NCBI RefSeq assembly: GCF_037975245.1
Contig: NC_092580.1
Coordinates: 23,331,001 to 23,395,000, forward strand
DNA length: 64,000 nt
Reading direction: 5' to 3'
Source: Apostichopus japonicus
Taxonomy: Eukaryota; Echinodermata; Holothuroidea; Aspidochirotida; Stichopodidae
In this document: piece after piece, positions 29,101 to 41,100 of the stretch
Position numbering within the stretch: the first letter of the stretch is position 1
Layout: every line of letters begins with the position of its first letter
Program-made: the position numbers and the translations under genes
Notes under the pieces: model-generated
The model's input: only the letters and a program-made list of their open reading frames with translations
Database searches by the model: none
What the model was told of the DNA's origin: nothing

Positions 29101-32100
29101 TGTGTGTAGGAGCAGTAAATCTGTGGTATCTAAGCTGCAACTCAATTCAAATTGTAACCAATGATACTAACAGATACACACACTATGAGGAGATTACATT
29201 GTTTGATGCATAGAAAATACATAGAAACAGTTCACAAAGTCATTGCTACCTTGCAACCAGTACATTATTATCTGAGCTGTACTCTAGTGCTATAACATTC
29301 AGCACCTTGATTCTATTCCTCTCCAAATTCCACCCCCCCCCCCTTTACCCATCTTGACAGAAGCAATGGGCATCCTCTGTCAAACCTTTGAATTACAAAT
29401 GCTCGAGCCAAAAAAAAAAAAAAAAAGGACAGCTCTTACTCTCTCTCTTTATCTATGGCTGTCTTTTCCCCACTTCAATCCACACACAAGCACTACTACT
29501 ACTACTGTAGTTTCTAAAAACTCCACACAGCTCCCAGGGTTGCGCCAGACAAAGCTATTGATTACGGAGCTGCAGCCAGAGTTTGGCTGTCCCGGATACT
29601 ACATACAGAAACGAGCACGTTTTATTCTCGAATGGCGCTGGATATACTAGTACAGGCTTTGACTTATTCTTTCAGGGTTTTCAACAGCTGACGTTGTTAG
29701 GAGAGTGATTGCCTCGGAGAAGATACTATTAGCGCAGACTGTGGGGAAATAAAATGTCTTACATTATTTGCAATTACATCGAACACACTGGCGAGCGCTG
29801 TTAGCAAAGAGAGATAAATTACAGTATATTATACCAAGACTTCTAAATAGACAAGCTTCTAGAATAAATTCATACCTGGGCAACTCACAAAAAATTTACA
29901 TCTTCAATGTCATGAGGATTGAATAACTTAAAACGGTTTCAAACTCTCTAGGCCACATAGTAGCTAGCTGGCTGTGTCTTCATGGCAGCATAGCGCAAAA
30001 AAACTCATTTAGCAGGGGTTTTGATTTTCAATTTTGCAATGATGCAGCAGTTTTTACGACATCAGTTGTTAATACTGGCATGACAATTTTAATAAGTAAC
30101 ACTGTCTTTGTCTTTGTGACGAAATTAAGGAAACGGAACTCAATTTTGGATTTTTTGCCAGCCCAAAACAAGATAACGGTAGATTAAGGAAAGTTACATC
30201 TACTCTACATTCATAATACTGAAAACTGAAACAGGAGTATGTACAGTAAAGTTGATACTGTCATTGCTTTATCTACCATACATCCCTGTTAGGCTGGTTT
30301 GTGAAACAAAATGAAAGCATTGAGCTGATGATAGCTCCTTTAAGACCTGTAGCTAGCTTAGTGCTCACAACATATCAGAATGTTAAACAGACTGTTCAAA
30401 CTGATGGCGTCTTTACAGTACGGATGAGATCCAAGTTCCATTTATTTTGAACCTATATGCGCAGTTACATAAGACCCATGCTCTGTATCAGAATCTCCAA
30501 AACTCACTGGTTTGGGGATTTACGAGCGAGGATGACTGTCTCCCAGTCAACATATGCCCTTTCCAATCTACCTAAACTGCAGGATTGGAACGTTTTAGCA
30601 CTTCGCTCCCATTTCCTGGGCACCACCCACCCTCCACCTGGATCTACTATTCAAAGAAGCTACTACAATGCTATGGTAGATTCAGAAGGAATTGAAAGAG
30701 CAAAAGTTTTTCCTAACTCCTTCCAAGTTTCTTCAAAATATTCTAATAAATCTTATGTACCTAAAGCTTAAGTACCTGGCAATTAAAGACCAATGCTAGC
30801 CACTTGGTAATTGTTCAAATCTCACAATTTAGTTTTTCTTCATTTTGTACAACTTTCCAAGTTGGGGTTTTCCCACTTGGTTTTCTTTTTCCCCAATTTA
30901 CAAATGAAAGGCAGATGTTCCATTTTATCTATTTGCTTTCAGTGGTAAGAGAATGGATGAATGTAAGATTTGCAGGGCGAGGAAGCGGGTGATAACCGTG
31001 AAAGTGGATCAGCAAGAGTGAAATGTAAAAACATGGCCAGTTTTTGTATAAAAGAAGTAGCTGAATCAGAGATGAGTGGACAAGAGATTTTGAATCCTGT
31101 TAAATTGCAAACTAACATGAGATACTCTCATTACCACTGGCTCTCATTTGGAATGGTTGCAAACCATATACGATCAGGAAGCTTAGTTTAACTTCTACAA
31201 CAGTAGTTCTAAATAGACAGCCCGCAGACTAAATCAAGCCAGCCATTGATTTCAATTCAGCCCATAAAAGTAAATCAGTCACTCTCATATACTGTACTAA
31301 TCGGGTATGCACTGCGTGGGCCACCCATAAGTCTTTGGGCCTGAGCACCATATCGACATAGCATGCATATTACTCTATCTACAGTCGGTGTATTGAGTTG
31401 TGATTCTGTTTGGCCCTTTGCCTCAACAAATCTTTTTTTTTTCTTCTCTGGCCTTTGCAGAAAGTTAAATGAGAACCCATGTCTAACAAGGACAGGAATA
31501 CTACTCAAGAGAGGGTCAAAAGTTGTTTGCAACACACAAATTTGGTTTCTGATCACATAAGAGTTCAATCAGAATATTTAAAAAGACAACACGAAATACT
31601 GGCTGACTACAATGCAATTCAAAGAAAAGTGTCCTCTGGTGCCATTCAATATTGTCATTACTCCAGAGAAAATAAATCAAACTGGGTCAGTAAAGTCAGC
31701 GATGTCATCAGGGTACGTTTACTTCAAAAACAAATTTTTATACTGGTTGCTTAAGTTTCTACTTTCAAATATGGACCATTTTTCATACTTAGTTGTCAAT
31801 GCAACATATTGAATTCTGCCAATGTATTGAATTCTGTCAATGTATTGAATTTAAGGCTTCCTCTAAAAACATTTTTATTGCAAGTCTTTTACAATAATGA
31901 TAATTTATAAAACATATTACAATTGTGTAGTATTTTTCACTTTAACAACACTTCAGAAAATGTACAAGGGATGTGTGACAACCTATTTTAATTCTATTGC
32001 AGTCACTTAGAATCCAATTCTCATAAATGTTAGTTTAGGTTCACACACCAACAGTAGATAGAGTTTAGCAAATTTCATCACCTGGCCTGGGTGTCAAGGT

Positions 32101-35100
32101 GGGAATTCCCCTGTCTCAGTCTGATGAGTCATCTTAAACAACCGATACTGTATTACAGGGAGGTGCCAAAGGAGGGGTTAACCTGCTGGGCAGATGATTC
32201 ACCTCTGAAGAATGATCAGCTGTTATAATGTTTATCTTTCATTGAATGATGCATTATCAGGGTGTTTTTATAGAATACATTTACTTACAATGCACTACAA
32301 TCATGTGTGACACATATTACACATACATATAGGCTAATTGGGAACAAAGTGTCCAATAAGCATACAGTACAGTAGTACTACTAAATGCTGAAGAGAACTT
32401 TATAAGAATCTCATTGGTCTAGCATGCTGTTTGTTCAGTTTAATAGATATGTACTCCAATTTATTCACGTTTTACATTGATGAGTGTAAATTAGCACACT
32501 AGTACCATACAAGTGCATTGGCTTCCCTTGTTTTTAATTGCAATCAAGGGTTTTAAAATGATTTTTTTATAAAGCTGTACCATGAGCTGGGAATAAGAAC
32601 TTTCATTTTATACTCCATGTTCTTTATTCTCTTCAAAGATCTGAGACTTTTGATCCCTTTTAATACAAGTTCTGTACATTATTAATATTGCCTTGTGTTT
32701 CTGTCTGCAAGTGCCTCTTTGCCATGGTCTATTTCTACGTAAATGGAATGGGTATGACTAAGAGATACAGCCAGGATGGGTTGGATGCTGGTCTACATTT
32801 TCTCAATGTCCAGGCTCATTTGGACACTTAAGTTCAAATGTTTCTTCACCCCCTACTGATGGACTTATCACTGGCTGTGGCAATCTGTGAGCGTCCACTG
32901 TATAGTAATCAATTTCCTTGTGCACAGCTTAGCTGATGACAAACGTTACGTACAGTATATGTACGACAAGGTCACTGGCAAAGTTAATACTCCTGTATTT
33001 TTCATTTGGGGCAAACCATCTTTTGTGCCACTATAAAAAGAATGTGTCAAAGTGGATCCACTATTAGGCAATTTAACCCACTAAACACCTTCTGTCCAGC
33101 ACCCCGGATACCCCAGATTGACTGGTTTGGATATTTACTTCACTCCTCTCTTACCTGTCTCCATCCTACATGCACTCAAATCAACCTGGCTTACAAAAGT
33201 TGGTAACATTTTAGCAATGCACCCCTACTGACCTACAACAGTGTCAACAATGTCCACATCCTCTCCCTAAAATGTTACCAACTTCTGTACAGCTAGGTTG
33301 ATTTGAGTGCATATGTAGAGCGGAGACAGGTAAGAGAGGACTGAAGTAATACAATAATGTTACCAGCAATCATTTTCACACCAGCTTGGATCCACCACAG
33401 GTGCTGATTTCAATACCATGGAATATTGGTCCGACTACTGCAACTCCACTAGAAAAATTCACAATCATTGTTTACAAATCATGTACTGTATCTACAGTAT
33501 TTGTAGTAATTAATACTACTGTATATCGCACACGCCTATAGACTCTCTTAGTTTAAGTACTTTGGAAGACAACTTTTGAGTACTTTAGCATTAGCATGCT
33601 ATAAATTTGGCAGCAGTACATTTGACAGCAGGTTTTGTTTTTAAGGATTTTTTTATGGTTTTCCCTTGGACAACCAGTCCTTACATTTTTTGGGGGGTTG
33701 AAAAATCACAATGACCAGTATGTCACTGTAGGATGTACCCCGGCAGGAGAGATGGGTAGGTTTGATGAATATGAAGAACACTGGCATTTGGGAGTAATAC
33801 TTAGCAACTTATGATCTACCTATATGGGAAGATTTAGTTATAAAACAATGAATTTGATGTAAACAGCTAGAAGTCCACCCGACAACCAGAAATTGGTCGA
33901 CTACCTGACCTTTAGCAGGATCATGATGCAATAGATGAATAGAAATGCTCAGATGAACATCAACAAAATATGTTTTAAGTTCACTGGAGTTTATATGTAG
34001 ATACCTGTTAATTCATGTCCACAGTGAAAATGTCACCAGTAAACTAATCTTGGATCCTACTCAACGACAACAATCATTTTTCATTCAGCCTCTGAAGAAG
34101 ATCCTGCTAAGTCGAAACTTCAGGCCCTCTTACTCTTACACATTCTCTTACAGAGGCTCTTTACAGTGGATAAGAGGTTTGCTTTTGTTTTTATTTTGAT
34201 TAACAATCATTTTCAGCGATTGTGTTCTTACGACAGCAGTGCAATTAAAGACAAAAGTACATTGAAATGCCTTTCATTTATTTACCAAATGAAGTCAATC
34301 TTCCTGATGCAGAGGGCAGACAAACCAAGCAGTTACTGTACACCTCACGTACACAGGTCTTCAAATTGTGACAAAAAGTGTCCAAAATAATGGAAGCTCA
34401 AAAACTGATGTTATGAAAACATGGATTGATATTATGTGATTTAGCAAGGATTTCCATAAACATGTTGGATTGTAATCAACTTAAGGCATTACTTGGAATC
34501 ATCTGATAGTACCATACTTATGGTTTTCCTCAATTAGCAACCGCAACACTGACATATGTTACAACAGTCAGGAACAGTTCAAATTGAGTACATTACCTAC
34601 AGTAACAAGTATACAGAGTGTAATTGCAGTATGCTTGAAAAGATAGCTAGCACATGACAGGGAATCAATTTTAATGTTCAACATTTGTGTAGCAGCAGCT
34701 TTGAAGACTCTGACCTCTGTCTATAAAATTATCAGATTATTGGTGTGTAACAAAAAACAAAGTTCTTCTATACATTCTTTTGCACTTGTATTTATAACAT
34801 CTTGACCATTTTCAAAAGCATTTTGCGATGCGATACTAGAAAAGTTTTCCCCTGACATCCATCGCAAACGTTGAAGCAGCTCCTTACAGTTGGTAGACAA
34901 TTCTACTAACCAGTGATGGGAACGGTCCAAAATTTTGCTCCCGGGCTACCTGTTTGCTAATTTCACATCTAAGGGGATCACTGATCAGGAGGTGTAATTA
35001 CTCATTGGGTCGCGCAAGGGCTTCGGTGAATATTGTTGTCCAAAGAGATGTATGCAACCTGTAGCTATCTAGTACAAAATTGCAGTGATACTGTAGAAAC

Positions 35101-38100
35101 AGTCTAAACAAGAGGATGGAAGAAGAACCTTTATAAAACTAGAGCTGCTAGTAATCTTTTTTTCATGGAATCAGCAACAAATTATTCTGCATCGACAATA
35201 ACAGTGAATCTACTGTACAGCCTGCTGTTATTAGTGATGATAGTAGCATTGCAAGGCCTCCTTCCCAATCACCACTGCTTCTTCTCTACACTCAAAATTG
35301 ATCCAGACAAGACTACTGTACTACACAATTTGTTAAATATAGTGCAAGATTTAAATATATTGTGGAAATTAAAAAAGCGATGAGAATTTTGAGAAACCTC
35401 ACAGAGAATAGACACAACGACGTTATGAAGGGGATGTTGAACATGAACAGCCTAGTAAGTCATTCCAGCGACGAGTATTCAGCCAGCTGATTGGGTGATC
35501 AAGATCTGTGGTTCTGATCATGAGTCATAGAGCATTCACTGGGTCTGATCCCCTGCTCATGCTGCAATGTGAACATGGCTTCTCTCCCTACTGTCCTTAT
35601 TGAGTGATCTTTTCTCAAAAGCTTGGTATCACACTCACACTTCCTCCCTCCCTATCCCCACCCCTCCCTCCCTACCTCACGCAAACACACATACAGTAAA
35701 CTACACCATTATCCATGCATACGTTTATTGCATTCAGCACGAAACTAACGGAAAGTATTAAAGGACAGACTTTGCTAACGGATACATCATTTTGACTTTA
35801 TGACAACATTCTAATTGTGTTTAGAAAGGAACCCATTCAACGTCACTTTTTCTCTTGTCGTACCTGAAATATGAAGCTAAACTAATAATCACATGAGTAA
35901 ACTTTCTCAGAAAGGCATAAAGATGTTTATCATATATATTGAACGGAGCAAAAAACTTTTTCAGGAAAAATGTGTCCAAAGGCAAACTGCAGCCACATCA
36001 CATGTGATTTCCTTTCCCTTTTACTGTTGTTCTTATTCGTTGAGATCATTATTACAAGAGACCTGGGAATTTCCAAGGTATTCTGTGAAAAGCTGCATGA
36101 CAAATGACCATATTGCATAATTTTGTCAATGTGTAACTACTCTTACCATATTACAGGATGTATGTAGATATTATTTCACATTAAGAACATACGATAATGC
36201 AATGTAATGCAATGCTTCTAAAGTGGACAAGAACTGAGGCAGAAAAGAAACTGTGCGTTGCTATTAAAGCACCAACAAAATATTACATGTACAGTATGCA
36301 TGTACAGTATGGCTGTCTTAGAATGAGATATGCACGCAGAAATTGAAAGTTGGTTAAAAATTGAAGACATACTTTATAAAAGATGACTCGACAAATACAA
36401 CCTTAGTTTACACAGACATTCATTTCAGGTAATTACACAGAAAAATGACTGTATACAAATAAATGCTAATTCTGTACTGTATATTGAATGTGTACTGTAT
36501 AACAAAGCAAATTCTGAAAATTTGGGGTCTGTTGCATTTCTTTGCAAAGCAAGCCTATCAATGATTGCTTTTACTCAACCATTGGTCTGAGGTATTGAAA
36601 AAACATTTATGATATGAGAGTTCCGTTTGTGCACCAATCTCATATGAGGAATAGAGGCTTAAAATTTCAAAGGTTTTCAATTACGAAAATCTAAATTTTC
36701 ATGAAATTTTTGAGATGTATACAGAACTTTCTCTGTTGGATGAAAATGATAATTATGAATCTGATTCATATAAGCAACAGCCAAGGGATTGCAACACGTG
36801 GGTTAGATTTAAAAGAAATGTCTGGTGGAAGAGTTTGATACATTGTCCTCATAGTTCTTATTTTTTCTCTTTCTAACCATGTGGATATTGTCCCCATTTG
36901 ACGTTTTCTTCTTGTAAAATCTGCTTTTCAAATTCACCGGTTTCTCACCAAAAGCACGGTTTGTTTGAACGCATCAATTTGGTGAATGACGTAATGCGAG
37001 CAAATAGGCAAACGAGCGACTTTAAGTTTGCACAATCACCATTTCCGCAACAAATACACTCTCGCATGTACACGCACAAGTGATAGCCTATTATATATTA
37101 AGTACCAAGTGTCCAAAGTTTCAAGGCAAACTAACAGTTTTATGCACCTTGTGTTTTTCAAAATATGATTTTTGCTCCTGAAGAGAAATCTTCAACTAGC
37201 CAATTACCCTGCCGGGCATCTGTAAATCCATTTGCATGATAATGACGGCTTTCTCACAATCATCTTTATACTCTCATTCAGAGATCTGTTAACACCGCTG
37301 ATCATGAACATTAGGACCTATAGACAGCCCCCTCCATTGAAACGCTAGAGCACTCCATTATGCGTTAGCTCTAAAGCAAACATCTTTCAGGTGAAAGTTG
37401 CAAAGTTTTAAATCCATGTGGAAAGTCTGGTTAATCAATCTAGCTGCCTGTAACTTTATGTAATTCACCAAAGTGACCAAAAAAAAAAAATAGACTGTTA
37501 TGTCACTGTAAGCCTATAATTGCCAAAACAGCTGTTTACAGTTATTGACACACTTAATACTTGGGGTCAACTATTCCCATTGATTCTGTGGAGTGTGGTC
37601 ATCCAGAGTTCCAATTTTGAAGGTACAATAAAAATATATAACACTTGACTACAATATTTTGGTTGCAATGATATAAATACCTGTAGGCTGCTGGTAATAT
37701 ATACATGTAACATATCTTTGTATATATTAATTAACCATGGAAGCATTCCCATTTTTTACCTGTGTACAAGAGTATCATTGCTAAATAGGACAAGTGGACG
37801 CTGGCAAAAACATTGTCATGATAGACGACAGTGGTCCAACGGGTAGCTACCCAAACCATTGGAAGAGTACAGACCTTCATGGTATCCAATAAGATCAAGC
37901 AATCCACTATACTAGTACAATTTTTGGGGGGGTTCTTTTTGGGCAAAATCTTCACAACTTGAGCAATACTGAGTAAAAGTATGATGTAATTTCACATGTT
38001 GCAATAGGTGTTTTCTTAATCCTTTAATAGAATTGCTTTCCTGTTGTCTCAACAGATGTTGCTATTCAATCAATTATAAGAGACCATACACATAAAGAAG

Positions 38101-41100
38101 GCAACTTTATATTGAGTAGTATTGATTGAACTAATACCCTCTTAGAAGCTTTGAACTTGGAAAGTTTGAGTGCTATACTGAATGTGGTACACATGCATGA
38201 TAACTTAACACTTGGAGATCAGATTATTTTGCACAGTCCTCAGTTGTATCCAGGGTAATCTTGCTTTTGTACATCCAGACAGCAAAGGATTAAAAATCCA
38301 TTCTTCAATTTGACCCAGCTCTGAGTGGGATGATAGTCACAGTATATGTACAGGTATATATTGTGCTGACAGTATTAGGCACATTTTGATAACATTTGCA
38401 CAGCTATCGAGTATTTTTCATTCATACTGATCTATAGCATTCATATCGAACTACTGAACTAGTATTATAATCTTGATCTTGATCGATGTCCACACAAATT
38501 GCCTCCAAGGGCTGTTGACGTACGGTCCTTCTTCTCGCCCGGATGAGATGTGGTCATCCAGAGGCTGCTGGAAGGAGAACACACTTGAGACAGACTCGAG
38601 CTCTGGTGGTAGTTTATCCCATAGGGGAGATGGAAATGATCAAATGGACAAGTTACATACACCAAGAAATTTGGTGTGACAATTTCAACAACTACCAAAT
38701 TCATGTGTATTATCAAGATTCCGTTTCTATGAAACGCAGTACACACAGTAGAAAGACTTTCAGATTCTTGACTTCCTACAGTACGAACCAGCCAACAGTT
38801 AAGTTGGTTTACATAGCAACAGAACATGTATTGTTTATGTAAAATCAATTGTATGTTTGAACCTTTTCTACGAGTAGCAGAAAGAGGGAATATACAAAGT
38901 TCCATCGTGTCATTACTTTACCATCTTGTATATAAATATCTACTAACATCAATACAGACATTTAAGGTGTGTCTGGTTCGTATGAGCAACCATCAATGGA
39001 CAACTAATATGGACAACGTTCTAACAACGCAACTTCTAATACAATTAACCATTAATGTCACTAGGATTTAAAAAGTTGCGTCACCTGGACGCAATGTTTT
39101 AAAAATGTCTGTTAAAATGTATGTTAAAAAAAAATCTGGCGTCCGTGAAGTCCTGAAAACATGCACTTTATAAAATACCTCAACAGGAACGTACCACAGT
39201 ATTTAGATGTAATGACCCCTGACAAAATATTGGCTTGTGCGCAACGGAATCCTTTAGTGATAGGCCTATAATATGTACAAAAACAAATGATGAAACCTGT
39301 GTTCTAGTAATATACAACAACAAAATTACTGTCAAATTAAGAAGCGGGAAATTTTGCCGTAGACTAGTTACCATATGCTGGCCTAGAGACATCATGCAAT
39401 GCATACTACTTTATGGTATATAACTCCCTTACATCTACGTCTATGAAAGTTTTATAGGCTATGCAAACGCTGTGAATCAATGTTATTCAATGTTACTGTA
39501 AGTAAAACAGTGCCTAGAGAGAAAATGCAAGAACGAAATACTGCACTGACTTTATTGAACCCCATCAATTTTGTAGAAAATATTACAAATAGATCTTGAC
39601 AAGACAAGAACATACCCCTGAAAGACCTAGTACTTGCTCACAACTTTTATGAACCCCTGTTCACCCTAAGTTACCATTAACAGTTAACCGAATACAATTT
39701 TATTTGTAAGTTTTATTCAAAGTTTTCCATTTCCCCAGCCACCATATGTGTCATGTTTTGCATAGGCTTACTTTGTGAGTGTGCACTTGGGTCCCCGGGA
39801 CACACGCAGAATCCTGCGTTCGTAACAATGCTGTTAACTGTTACTTTTATTCACTTTATGCGAATGGAAACTGCCGAATGGGTACTAATGTAATTTATTT
39901 AGTCAAGATTTGGAATATAAAATTAGCTTTACCCTCTCACCTTAATCACATACCTTATGTAATAAAATATGTCGATAAACATTTGGGTCTCTTGTACTTC
40001 TAAGGAAGAATCACTGAGTTGGCACTTCCAAATGTGATTTTTTTTAATTGCCTTTGTATCAGTATACGAAACAAAATTTCAAAGATTATTTCATTTTCGT
40101 CGTCTGTTAAGTTTCCTTGGCAGTTAAATTATTGCGAAGGAAATATTAGTCAAGCAAAGTAAACGCTTGAGGGATAAAAACTAATGTACTGTACAACCCA
40201 AACAGTTCCAGATGGAGGAAATGCAGTGTATTCATACATTAGTTAAAAAATCAAAAACACATTTGAAATATCAGTGATACAAAACTTATGTTCCCATTAA
40301 ATGAAGCATCAATGATGCATCTCAGCTAAAGTTGTACTGATTTGCTTAGCTTTGGTGAAGTAGATCTAGTAGGCTGACAGAAGATAACCTCTAGTCAGAG
40401 TATCTCTCAAAAAGGGTTCCTGAAGGACACAGACTGTCTATGTACAATTAATCAAACTTAGTGATAAAGGACAAGGGCTTACTGTACCTAACTTTAAATG
40501 GTACTATGATAGCAGGAAATTTGTGTGTAGTATCACCTTAGATTCAAGTGGGTCCTCATTGGTAGAACAAAATATCTGTAAAATTCTGTCAATTATATAA
40601 CTGGTACAATTTCCTATTTATCCATGACTGCACTGCAAAAAGCAACATTATTCCATAAGTAATACAAGACTATGTACATATAACTGATTAATGTACCTTT
40701 ATGTACTGTACAATACTGTACAGTGATAACCTGGTCTAGAATTTTTAAATTTTAGCAACTGATGTAATCAACAAAATGCCAGTGCTTGTAAAATCTACTG
40801 ACCAAAATAAATATTCCCAAGTGCTGACATTTTCCCATATTACAACACACAGGCTTTAGACAGCCCAATAACATCTTGCTGATGATACGCAGTGATATAG
40901 GACTCATGTTAGGTAAAGCATGCCGATTCCTTAACTGACAAATGTTTAAAGTGGATTTGTCGTGTATTTAAATTCTCAGTGTCTACTGGCAGAAAATTGC
41001 CGGTGCATTTTTGTTAAATTGCTGTTTGAAAATGACAAAGTCCACCGGCATTCAGCCAGTATCTCACCATATGGAACAGGTTTGCTAGGCAAGGGATAAT

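Noticed and set aside
38465-38905. 146-codon minus-strand frame and 99-codon plus-strand frame in intron 1
   Set aside because: Somewhat GC-richer with overlapping frames, but neither peptide resembles a family I know, and no convincing splice sites frame it.
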